A DNA stretch of 64,000 nt, taken from the NCBI RefSeq assembly GCF_029439465.1, contig NZ_JAROAV010000010.1, positions 62,001 through 126,000 on the forward strand. Direction: 5' to 3'. Source of the stretch: Luteipulveratus flavus (GTDB taxonomy: Bacteria; Actinomycetota; Actinomycetes; Actinomycetales; Dermatophilaceae). The notes under the pieces are model-generated. The model ran no database searches. It was not told the DNA's origin and saw only the letters and a program-made list of their open reading frames with translations. Shown here piece by piece: positions 37,788-44,369 of this stretch. A program made the position numbers and the translations under genes. Positions within the stretch are counted from its first letter, which is position 1, and the number at the start of each line of letters is the position of its first letter.

Positions 37788-38769
37788 CCCGCGCCGGCGC
37801 CGCCGGCTCGTCGGCCACGGGTCGGCGCTCGGGCGGCGCCGCCAGCAGGGAGTCGTACGCGACGTAGTAGGTGGGCCGCGCCTGCTGCGTGGCGTAGATG
37901 CGGCCGACGTACTCACCCAGGATGCCCAGGCACAGCAGCTGCAGCGCGGCGAAGCCGGCGACGATGACCACGGTCGAGGTCCAGCCCGAGATCGGGTTGC
38001 CGGCGATCTTGCTGATGACGGCGTAGGCCAGCAGGGCGGCGGCGAGCACGAAGCCCCCCATGCCGAACCACGTGGCCAGCCGCAGCGGCGCCAGGCTGAA
38101 CCCGGTGACCGAGTCCAGGGTCAGCTTGAGCATCTTGTGCAGCGGGTACTTCGAGGTGCCGGCGGCGCGGTGGTCGCGCCGGTAGCCGACCTCGGCCTCC
38201 GGGAACCCCAGGGTCGGGATGACCAGCCGCAGCACGCGATGGTGCTCCGGCAGTGCGTTGACCGCGTCGACCGTCGCCCGGGACATCAGCCTGAAGTCGC
38301 CGGCGTCCATCCGCAGCCCGCTGCCGCCGATGGCGCGCATCAGCGTGTAGAACCCTCGCGCCGTGGAGCGCTTGAACGCGCTGTCGGTCGACCGGTCGGT
38401 ACGGACGCCGTAGACGACGTCGGCCTGCTGGGCCTCGCCGACGGTCAGCATCTCGCCGAGGACCTCCGGGGGATCCTGCAGGTCGGCGTCGATGGTGGCG
38501 ATCCAGTCGCCGCGCGCGTTGGACAGACCCGCGGAGATCGCGGCCTGATGACCGGAGTTGGCGCGCAGGCGTACGACCCGCAGCTGTGGCCACTCGCGCA
38601 GGAACCTCTGCAGCAGCACCGGAGTCTGGTCGGCGGATCCGTCGTCGACGGCGACCACCTCGTAGGCGACCCCCAACCCGTCGAGCACCGGCCGCAGTCG
38701 TTGCACGAAGAGCGGAAGCACGTCCTGCTCGTTGTACATCGGCACGACGACCGAGATGTGCGGAGTCAT
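37756..38769 (-). CDS. GT2 family membrane glycosyltransferase (GtrB/polyprenyl-phosphate type)
   Basis: A 337-residue enzyme with an N-terminal GT-A domain (ISVVVPMYNEQDVLPLF, VDDGSADQTP, and TIDADLQDPPE carrying the metal-binding DxD) and two C-terminal helices (about 235-257 and 268-290), then an Ala/Pro-rich tail. This layout matches polyprenyl-phosphate glucosyl/mannosyl transferases such as GtrB and Ppm1-like proteins, which load sugars onto a lipid carrier at the inner membrane face. Donor and acceptor are unknown. It overlaps the methyltransferase gene tail to tail. Confidence 0.85.
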   Translation of the reverse strand: MTPHISVVVPMYNEQDVLPLFVQRLRPVLDGLGVAYEVVAVDDGSADQTPVLLQRFLREWPQLRVVRLRANSGHQAAISAGLSNARGDWIATIDADLQDPPEVLGEMLTVGEAQQADVVYGVRTDRSTDSAFKRSTARGFYTLMRAIGGSGLRMDAGDFRLMSRATVDAVNALPEHHRVLRLVIPTLGFPEAEVGYRRDHRAAGTSKYPLHKMLKLTLDSVTGFSLAPLRLATWFGMGGFVLAAALLAYAVISKIAGNPISGWTSTVVIVAGFAALQLLCLGILGEYVGRIYATQQARPTYYVAYDSLLAAPPERRPVADEPAAPARATADVPGPRG

Positions 38770-38831
38770 AGTGCGGACAGCGTAGTCGACCGCCTGGAAG
38801 GCTCCCTGGCGTCACCCAGTAGGCTGCGGCC

Positions 38832-39020
38832 ATGTCCTCGTCCCTGATCTCCTTCGCGTCCGCCGAGGCCGAGCACGGCCGCGAGCTGCCGATGCCGCCG
38901 ATCGGCTACGGCCTGATCGCCATCGGCTTCTTCCTCGTCCTCCTGGCGATCCTGTGGTCCTTCCGCAACACCGCCGCCAAGCTCGGCGAGACCGAGCACA
39001 AGCTGGACCAGACGCACTGA
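38832..39020 (+). CDS. Small single-span membrane protein of unknown function
   Basis: A 62-residue protein with one hydrophobic helix ([20 protein letters not shown], about 24-43), a short polar N-terminus and a charged C-terminus ([13 protein letters not shown]). I do not recognise a named family. TAGGCT (38820-38825) six bases before the ATG gives a leaderless start, and its stop overlaps the likely nadD start, so it opens the nadD-rsfS-phosphatase operon. Confidence 0.7.
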   Translation: MSSSLISFASAEAEHGRELPMPPIGYGLIAIGFFLVLLAILWSFRNTAAKLGETEHKLDQTH

Positions 39021-39625
39021 CCATCAAGCTGGGGGTCATGGGCGGCACGTTCGACCCCATCCACCACGGACACCTCGTCGCGGCCAGCGAGGTGCAGTCC
39101 CTGCTGGGGCTGGACGAGGTGGTGTTCGTGCCGACCGGCCAGCCCTGGCAGAAGGCGGAGAAGGACGTCAGTCCCGCCGAGGACCGCTACCTGATGACGG
39201 TCATCGCGACGGCGTCGAACCCCCGCTTCACCGTCAGCCGGGTCGACATCGACCGGCCCGGCCCGACGTACACCCTGGACACCCTGCGTGACCTGAAGGA
39301 GCAGCGCCCGGACGCCGAGCTCTACTTCATCACCGGCGCGGACGCGCTCGCGCAGATCCTGTCCTGGAAGGGCGTCGAGCAGATGTGGGACCTCGCCCGG
39401 TTCATCGGGGTGACCCGGCCGGGGCACGAGCTGTCCGACGACGGCCTGCCCAAGGACCGCGTCACGCTCAAGGAGGTCCCGGCCATGGCGATCAGCTCGA
39501 CGGACTGCCGCGAGCGGGTCGCCGACGGCGAACCCGTCTGGTACCTCGTGCCGGACGGCGTCGTGCAGTACATCGGTAAGTACAACCTCTACCGGCCCGG
39601 TGCCGGAGAGCTCCAGGAGGACTGA
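39017..39625 (+). CDS. nadD: Nicotinate-nucleotide adenylyltransferase NadD (start uncertain)
   Basis: NadD adenylates nicotinate mononucleotide in NAD synthesis. [20 protein letters not shown] is the nucleotidyltransferase signature, and [13 protein letters not shown] and [11 protein letters not shown] follow as in the family. The start is a problem: the first beta strand (TIKLGV) precedes the only nearby ATG (39038), and no ATG, GTG or TTG lies between that strand and a GTG at 38954, deep inside the previous gene. A CTG at 39017, overlapping the previous stop as CTGA, would give [10 protein letters not shown] and is used here. If the ATG at 39038 were used, the first strand would be lost. 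Confidence 0.85.
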   Translation: MTIKLGVMGGTFDPIHHGHLVAASEVQSLLGLDEVVFVPTGQPWQKAEKDVSPAEDRYLMTVIATASNPRFTVSRVDIDRPGPTYTLDTLRDLKEQRPDAELYFITGADALAQILSWKGVEQMWDLARFIGVTRPGHELSDDGLPKDRVTLKEVPAMAISSTDCRERVADGEPVWYLVPDGVVQYIGKYNLYRPGAGELQED

Positions 39626-40012
39626 GTGGCTGCGACAGCACACGCCATCGACCTGGCCAGGGCCGCAGCAGCCGCCGCGCAGGACAAGATCGCCGCCGAC
39701 GTGCTGGCGATCGACGTGAGCGACCAGCTGGCCCTGACCGACGTGTTCGTGATCGCCTCGGCGAGCAACGAGCGACAGGTCTCGGCCATCGTCGACGCGA
39801 TCGAGGAGCGCCTGCTCACGCTGCAGGCGAAGCCGATCCGTCGTGAGGGACAGCGGGAGGGGCGCTGGGTGCTGCTGGACTTCGGCGACATCGTCGTCCA
39901 CGTGCAGCACGAGGAGGAGCGCGAGTTCTACGCGCTGGAGCGGCTGTGGCGTGACTGCCCGACCGTGGACCTCGGGCCCGAGCCCACGCCGGACGCCGAC
40001 GAGCAGGCATGA
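39626..40012 (+). CDS. rsfS: Ribosome silencing factor RsfS
   Basis: RsfS binds L14 and blocks subunit joining when nutrients fall. The 128-residue product contains ADVLAIDVSDQLALTDVFVI, QREGRWVLLDFGDIVVHV and REFYALERLW, all characteristic of the Iojap/RsfS family. The GTG start abuts the nadD stop. The order nadD-rsfS-phosphatase is the same as in mycobacteria. Confidence 0.95.
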   Translation: MAATAHAIDLARAAAAAAQDKIAADVLAIDVSDQLALTDVFVIASASNERQVSAIVDAIEERLLTLQAKPIRREGQREGRWVLLDFGDIVVHVQHEEEREFYALERLWRDCPTVDLGPEPTPDADEQA

Positions 40013-40677
40013 CCTCGCCGCAGCAGACGCCGCACGGACCGTCCGAGCGGCTGATGCGAAGCGGCTCCGGCCGACGTCGCATCGTGGTGTGGCGGCACGG
40101 CCAGACGACCCACAACGCCGCAGGCATCTGGCAGGGGCAGCTGGACACCGAGCTGTCCGACCTCGGCCGGCAGCAGGCCACGGACGCCGCGGCGGTCATC
40201 GCCACGCTCGAGCCGGTACGGATCGTCTCCTCCGACCTGCGCCGCGCGGCCGCGACGGCCCAGGCGCTGGTCGACGTCACCGGTCTGACCCCGACGTACG
40301 ACGACCGGCTGCGCGAGATCCACGTCGGTGAGTGGCAGGGCCTGACCGCGGGCGACGTGGCCGAGCGGTACCCCGAGCTGCAGGACGCCCTCGCGCGCGG
40401 CCAGGACATCGCGCGCGGCGTGACCGGCGAGACCCTGGCCCAGGTCGTGGTGCGCGCGGGCGAGGCGGTCCGCGAGGTCATCGACACCATGGAGGAGGGC
40501 GAGACCGTCGTGCTCGCCACCCACGGGGTCACCGGTCGGGCGGTCGCCGCCCACCTGGTCGGTATCGCCCAGGACGTCGCCTGGATGTCGCTGGCGGGTC
40601 TGCACAACTGCCACTGGGTCGAGATCGTCGAGCACCGCTTCGGCTGGCGGATCGAGCGGTGGAACATCGGGGCATGA
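40009..40677 (+). CDS. Histidine phosphatase (phosphoglycerate mutase-like)
   Basis: A 222-residue protein of the histidine phosphatase superfamily. VVWRHGQTTHN has the catalytic RHG, REIHVGEWQGL has the second-half acid, and LATHGVTGRAVAA supplies the second His. IWQGQLDTELSDLG and the position after rsfS match the mycobacterial glucosyl-3-phosphoglycerate phosphatase GpgP (next to rsfS and nadD in M. tuberculosis). That function is plausible, but the family has many broad-specificity members. It overlaps both neighbours by four bases. Confidence 0.85.
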   Translation: MTSPQQTPHGPSERLMRSGSGRRRIVVWRHGQTTHNAAGIWQGQLDTELSDLGRQQATDAAAVIATLEPVRIVSSDLRRAAATAQALVDVTGLTPTYDDRLREIHVGEWQGLTAGDVAERYPELQDALARGQDIARGVTGETLAQVVVRAGEAVREVIDTMEEGETVVLATHGVTGRAVAAHLVGIAQDVAWMSLAGLHNCHWVEIVEHRFGWRIERWNIGA

Positions 40678-41240
40678 CCCGCCTGCCGCGCTCCCGGCCG
40701 CACTACACGCCCCGTCGGCTGGTGCGGCTGATGAACCTGTGGCCGCCGCTGCTCGGCACCGGCATCCGGGTGCAGGAGATCGCCGACGACTGGACGTACG
40801 CGCGCGTCAAGCTGCTGCTGAACCGCGTCAACCGCAACCAGCACGGCACCGCGTTCGGCGGCTCGATCGGTGCCATGTCGGACGCGTTCTACGCGATCCT
40901 GCTCATGCACCAGCTCGGCAAGGACTACAAGGTCTGGGACCAGGCCGCGCAGATCGAGTACGTCAGCCCCGGTGTCGGCACGGTGTACGGCACGTTCCGG
41001 ATGCCAGCGGAGAAGGTCGCCGAGATCCGGGAGCGCTGTGACCGGGGCGAGAAGGTCCTGGAGTGGTTCGAGACCGATCTGACGCTGCGGGACGGCACGG
41101 TGGTGGCCCGCATCCGGCGTCAGGTGTACGCCCGCAGGAAGCCCGCGTCGCCGGCGGTCGCCCGGCCAGCACGCCGCTCGCGGCGCTCGATTTGGTCGGC
41201 GGGCGTCGTTCTCGCTAAAGTGTGCCGGTCGCCGCGATGA
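40674..41240 (+). CDS. DUF4442/hotdog-fold thioesterase-like protein
   Basis: A 188-residue protein. NRNQHGTAFGGSIGAMSDAF and KDYKVWDQAAQIEYVSPG resemble the PaaI/DUF4442 hotdog thioesterase-like family, with the conserved N-x-H-G-T-x-F-G-G segment. A basic tail (ARPARRSRRS) follows the fold. The ATG overlaps the phosphatase stop. Its 3' end contains the promoter of the tRNA gene that follows. The thioester substrate is unknown. Confidence 0.75.
   Translation: MTRLPRSRPHYTPRRLVRLMNLWPPLLGTGIRVQEIADDWTYARVKLLLNRVNRNQHGTAFGGSIGAMSDAFYAILLMHQLGKDYKVWDQAAQIEYVSPGVGTVYGTFRMPAEKVAEIRERCDRGEKVLEWFETDLTLRDGTVVARIRRQVYARRKPASPAVARPARRSRRSIWSAGVVLAKVCRSPR
41192..41221 (+). promoter_or_regulatory. Promoter of tRNA-Ala
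   Basis: TTGGTC (41192-41197), 18-base spacer, TAAAGT (41216-41221), inside the end of the upstream coding region. Transcription would begin near 41228, about 27 bases before the mature tRNA. Confidence 0.55.
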
Positions 41241-41254
41241 GCGGAGACACACCT

Positions 41255-41327
41255 GGGGCTGTGGCGCAGCTGGTAGCGCACTTCCATGGCATGGAAGGGG
41301 TCAGGGGTTCGAGTCCCCTCAGCTCCA
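41255..41327 (+). tRNA. tRNA-Ala (anticodon GGC)
   Basis: A 73-base cloverleaf: acceptor GGGGCTG pairs with CAGCTCC (one G-U), D stem GCGC/GCGC, anticodon stem CTTCC/GGAAG with loop ATGGCAT (anticodon GGC), T stem AGGGG/CCCCT with loop TTCGAGT, discriminator A. The following bases are CCC, so the CCA end is not encoded and must be added. It reads GCC and GCU codons. Confidence 0.97.
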
Positions 41328-41351
41328 CCCAGGAGGGCCGCAAGGCCTCCA

Positions 41352-41389
41352 GCACAAGAGCCCGGGCCGGTCGGCCCGGGCTCTTGTGC
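41352..41389 (+). terminator. Strong terminator after tRNA-Ala
   Basis: A 17-bp perfect stem: GCACAAGAGCCCGGGCC (41352-41368) and its complement at 41373-41389, loop GGTC. It lies 24 bases after the tRNA 3' end. Confidence 0.8.
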
Positions 41390-41455
41390 GTGTGCGCCGC
41401 CGGTGCGCGTATCGCTCAGTAGGGTCGACGGGTCAGCGACGAAGGAGCCCCGTCC

Positions 41456-42409
41456 ATGGATCCCGACCCCGACGTCCGGCGTACGGCCGAGCTGGTCGAG
41501 CGTCTGCAGCGCTCGTTGTCGCCGGCGCGGCGCGCCTCCGCGACCGAGGAGGCGAACGACCCCGAGCGGCGCCGCTGGACCTACCTGCCCGGGCAGCGCC
41601 CGGGCCTGCCGCTCGCCGAGCTGGACGCCGACCAGCACGCGCTCGTGATGGAGCTGCTCGAGGCGCTGGAGAGCGGGGAGGGACGCCTGGCGGTCGGAGC
41701 GGTCGAGGTCGAACGCGTTCGGCGGACCCTGGCCGGTGCGCAGCCCCGTCCGGGCGACGACCGGTACTGGCTGCGCCTGATCGGGTCCCCTGGTCCGCAG
41801 CCGTGGGGATGGCGGGTCAACGGCCATCACCTCGCGGTCCACGTCCTGGTGGTGGACGGCGAGTGCTCGGTGACCCCGCACTTCATCGGGTCCGAACCCG
41901 CGACCCTCCCGTCCGGGACCGCGTGGCCGGGGCGGCGGCTGCTCGGGCCGGAGGAGGACCTCGCGCACGACCTGCTGGCGTCCTTCGAGCCCGACCGTCG
42001 CGCCCGTGCGGTCGCCTCCGACCGCGCGCCGAGGGACATCCTCACCGGCGCGGACCCGGTGGCCGACCCGTCCGTCCTGCCGCCGGGCCTCATCCGGCGC
42101 GACATGACCGGCGACCAGCGGGCGCTGCTGGACGCCCTCGTGCGCCGGTACCTCGCGCGCGCCCCGCGGTCGCGGGCGCGAGCGGCGTGGGCGGCGGCCG
42201 AGGACGAGGGACTGGACCGGCTGGCGTTCGCGTGGGCCGGCTCGTCGGTGCCCGGCGTGGGTCGCTACTACTGCATCCACGGGCCGACGCTGCTGATCGA
42301 GTACGACAACACCCAGGACGACGCCAACCACGCGCACTCGGTGTGGCGCGACCTCACCCTCGACTGGGGCGAGGACCTGCTGCGGCGGCACCGGGCGAGC
42401 AGCCACTGA
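41456..42409 (+). CDS. DUF3500 family protein
   Basis: A 317-residue protein, apparently cytosolic. WGWRVNGHHLAVHVLVVDGE, VTPHFIGSEPA and LLIEYDNTQDDANHAHSVWR are the conserved blocks of DUF3500; the His/Asp/Asn-rich blocks suggest a metal or polar-ligand site. No reaction is established. The ATG has the Shine-Dalgarno AAGGAG. No partner gene is evident: a terminator lies upstream and the downstream gene is on the opposite strand. Confidence 0.8.
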   Translation: MDPDPDVRRTAELVERLQRSLSPARRASATEEANDPERRRWTYLPGQRPGLPLAELDADQHALVMELLEALESGEGRLAVGAVEVERVRRTLAGAQPRPGDDRYWLRLIGSPGPQPWGWRVNGHHLAVHVLVVDGECSVTPHFIGSEPATLPSGTAWPGRRLLGPEEDLAHDLLASFEPDRRARAVASDRAPRDILTGADPVADPSVLPPGLIRRDMTGDQRALLDALVRRYLARAPRSRARAAWAAAEDEGLDRLAFAWAGSSVPGVGRYYCIHGPTLLIEYDNTQDDANHAHSVWRDLTLDWGEDLLRRHRASSH

Positions 42410-42427
42410 CGGCCCGCTCGCGCGCGG

Positions 42428-42931
42428 TCAGGGGAGCTCGTCGACGCCGACGTCCTGACGCTGCAGCGCGCGCGAGCGGATCATCACCGGCAGCGCCCAC
42501 CAGCAGGCCACGAAGACCAGCAGGGCGGCCGCGCCGGCGATGAACCCGGCGGGGGAGCCGACGACCACGTCGAAGATGAGCGCGGTGGCCGCGATCATCG
42601 TCATCGCCAGGGTCAGCAGGCCGGCTTTGGCCAGTGCGGCCGATGCCTCGACGAGGTCGTCACGCACTCGGCGCCGGAACATCACGCGGTGCATGCTGAC
42701 CGGCGCGACGATGAGTGCCGTCGACACCACGGCGAGGACGAACGCGCACAGGTAGAGGACTCGTTCGCCGTTGCCCATCTGCGGGAACCGCTGCTGGAAC
42801 GGCACGGTGAGCAGGAAGCCGGTCAGGATCTGCACGCCCGTCTGGACGACGCGCAGCTCCTGCAACAGCTCGGCCCAGTGGCGGTCGAGGCGCTCGGTGG
42901 CCGACTCGCCGCGGCCGTCGGCCGCCGTCAC
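42428..42931 (-). CDS. DUF6328 family membrane protein
   Basis: A 167-residue membrane protein with four hydrophobic segments (about 55-75, 80-100, 108-128, 130-150 on the coding strand). The N-terminal ATERLDRHWAELLQELRVVQ and TGVQILTGFLLTVPFQQRF are typical of DUF6328, a common actinobacterial family of unknown function. It lies downstream of the rhodanese gene on the same strand, 97 bases away. Confidence 0.75.
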   Translation of the reverse strand: MTAADGRGESATERLDRHWAELLQELRVVQTGVQILTGFLLTVPFQQRFPQMGNGERVLYLCAFVLAVVSTALIVAPVSMHRVMFRRRVRDDLVEASAALAKAGLLTLAMTMIAATALIFDVVVGSPAGFIAGAAALLVFVACWWALPVMIRSRALQRQDVGVDELP

Positions 42932-43028
42932 CGGCCGTCTCCTGCGTCGTGGTGACCGAGCCCGGGGGAGTCCGTCGGTGCGGGGCCGGAGGTGCTCACC
43001 AGGCCATCATGCCGCGCGAGGCGGCAGG

Positions 43029-43433
43029 TCAGGGGAGCCGCTCCGCGGGCAGTCGGGAGGGCAGCCCGGCCTCGTGCCAGGCCTGGAACCCGCCGACGAC
43101 GTCGGTGGCGCGGGTGACGCCGACCCGCTGGAGGGACTCCGCCGCCAGCGAGGAGGCGTACCCCTCCTGGCACAGCACCAGGACGCGCAGGTCGGCCGCC
43201 GCCTGGGGGATGCGCGCCTCGCTCCACGGATCGAGCCGCCACTCCAGCACGTTGCGCTCCAGGACGATCGCGGGTACGTCGACCTCGCCCTCGGCGGCCC
43301 GCTGGGCCGCCGGACGGATGTCGACCAGGAGGGCGCCGGCGTGCAGCACCTCGTCGTACGCCTCCCGGACCGTGACGCGGTCCAGCCCGACCCGGACGTC
43401 GTCCAGGACCGCGGTGATGCCGTGCGCGGTCAC
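43029..43433 (-). CDS. Rhodanese-like sulfurtransferase
   Basis: A 134-residue single-domain rhodanese. The active-site loop is LVLCQEGYASSLAAESL, with the catalytic Cys followed by a six-residue loop. Such enzymes carry persulfide sulfur between donors and acceptors. Its start overlaps the cysteine dioxygenase stop by four bases, so the two act on the same sulfur flow; the substrate is inferred only from that pairing. Expression should depend on the riboswitch and leader peptide upstream of the dioxygenase. Confidence 0.88.
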   Translation of the reverse strand: MTAHGITAVLDDVRVGLDRVTVREAYDEVLHAGALLVDIRPAAQRAAEGEVDVPAIVLERNVLEWRLDPWSEARIPQAAADLRVLVLCQEGYASSLAAESLQRVGVTRATDVVGGFQAWHEAGLPSRLPAERLP

Positions 43434-43942
43434 CAGCGCTCACCCCCGTCCACCTCGTGGGCCTCCAGCCGGCCGTCGGTCTCGACGTACCTGGTCATCG
43501 CGTCCAGCCGGGGCGAGTACGCGTGGACGGACAGCGCCGGGACGGCGCCGGTGTTCCGGACGTCGTGGACGTGCGAGCCGGAGAAGACGCGCAGGTCACC
43601 CGGGGCCAGCGTCCGCAGGCGTCGTCCGTCGCGGACGGTGTGCTCCTCCAGGGAGCCGCGGACGACCCGGAACGCGCCGACGGCGCCGCCGTGGTCGTGC
43701 CATCCGGTGCTGGTGCCGGGAGGCCAGGAGATGACCCACACCTGCAGCTGCGGGGTCCGCGCGACCTCGTGCCACTGCCGGTCGGTCGCCGCCAGGTCGA
43801 CCAGCGAGGCGATGCCGGGGTCCTGGGAGAAGAGCCGGAGGGTCAGCAGCAGCTGCGCCCGGGTGGCGGGTGGCTGCTCGGTCAGGTGCTGCTCAAGCGT
43901 GGCGAGGGTCGGTGTCGTGGGCAGGGTCGAGCTGATGGGCAT
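43430..43942 (-). CDS. Cysteine dioxygenase
   Basis: A 170-residue cupin of the type I cysteine dioxygenase family, which oxidises cysteine to cysteine sulfinate with O2 and Fe(II). Iron ligands are seen in GWHDHGGAVGAF (HxH) and in SGSHVHDVRN (third His). Length fits bacterial enzymes. The Shine-Dalgarno AAGGA lies eight bases before the ATG. The 422 bases up to nagZ contain no ordinary gene but hold a promoter, an SAM-IV-like riboswitch and a cysteine-containing leader peptide, so this catabolic enzyme looks to be induced or repressed by sulfur status. Confidence 0.9.
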   Translation of the reverse strand: MPISSTLPTTPTLATLEQHLTEQPPATRAQLLLTLRLFSQDPGIASLVDLAATDRQWHEVARTPQLQVWVISWPPGTSTGWHDHGGAVGAFRVVRGSLEEHTVRDGRRLRTLAPGDLRVFSGSHVHDVRNTGAVPALSVHAYSPRLDAMTRYVETDGRLEAHEVDGGERW

Positions 43943-44038
43943 GACGAAAGTCCTTGCGTCGCAACGAGTTCGGGAGTGATGACGAGCGGTCGTGAGCCGT
44001 CGTGCGTGCTCAGCCGTCGCAGGGCGCCGGGCGGTGTG

Positions 44039-44131
44039 TCAGACCGGACACTGCGCCGAGCAGACCCGCTGCAGGTCGACGTGACGGCGGCGGTGCAGGC
44101 GTGCCGCCCGTCGGCGTGGGTCTGCGCTCAT
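44039..44131 (-). CDS. 30-residue cysteine-containing leader peptide of the cysteine dioxygenase operon
   Basis: The ATG at 44131 follows a purine-rich GGAGAGAG Shine-Dalgarno and opens a 30-codon frame ending at TGA 44039. The C-terminal half reads RRRHVDLQRV then CSAQCPV. The block RRHVDLxRxxSAxC is, to my knowledge, the signature of short actinobacterial peptides annotated as putative leader peptides near sulfur-metabolism genes, and cysteine-codon uORFs are known attenuators in mycobacteria. Cys codons TGC and TGT are at positions 24 and 28. It lies between the riboswitch and the cysteine dioxygenase start (96 bases downstream). Direct repeats CGACGGCT in that 96-base gap might take part in alternative folding; I cannot model it. 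Confidence 0.72.
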   Translation of the reverse strand: MSADPRRRAARLHRRRHVDLQRVCSAQCPV

Positions 44132-44151
44132 CGCTCTCTCCGAGGTCGGAA

Positions 44152-44275
44152 GGACCCGAGGGTCCGCGCTTGCGTGGGCCGGTCGGTCCACGCCGGGTCA
44201 TCACCCGGAGCACCCCACCGCGGAGGAGGGTTGCTGCCCAGCGAGCCGGGGCTTGGCGCTGGGGCTCATGACCTG
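44152..44275 (-). ncRNA. SAM-IV-type riboswitch
   Basis: Read on the minus strand: P1 GGTCAT (44273-44268) closes with ATGACC (44201-44196). Inside are the conserved GAG junction after P1, a P2 stem CCCAGCG/CGCTGGG, the GCAACCC segment, and the GGTGGGGTGCTCCGGGTG block of the SAM-I/IV core. After P1 comes an extra hairpin GCGTGG/CCCACGC and then AAGCGCGGACCC, the 3' extension that distinguishes SAM-IV from SAM-I. SAM-IV riboswitches are known in actinobacteria before sulfur genes. The GGACCC/GGGTCC hairpin at the 3' edge may be part of the expression platform. Assignment is by eye; a covariance model would settle it. Confidence 0.85.
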
Positions 44276-44281
44276 GGCTCG

Positions 44282-44311
44282 ACGGTAGAGGCGCCGTCCG
44301 GCCGTCGGCAA
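44282..44311 (-). promoter_or_regulatory. Promoter of the riboswitch/cysteine dioxygenase transcript
   Basis: On the minus strand TTGCCG (44311-44306), 18-base spacer, TACCGT (44287-44282). The predicted start near 44275 coincides with the 5' edge of the riboswitch. Confidence 0.6.
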
Positions 44312-44352
44312 GGACGGCGAGGAGCTGTCCCATAACGCGAGATGGGAAGATG

Positions 44353-44369
44353 AGTAACGCTGCGTTACT
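44353..44369. promoter_or_regulatory. 17-bp perfect palindrome at the nagZ stop
   Basis: AGTAACGCTGCGTTACT: eight-base arms around a central T. It covers the nagZ stop codon and lies about 40 bases upstream of the -35 of the cysteine dioxygenase transcript. The A/T-rich outer ends are unusual locally. It is either an operator for that transcript or a short hairpin ending nagZ. Confidence 0.45.
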
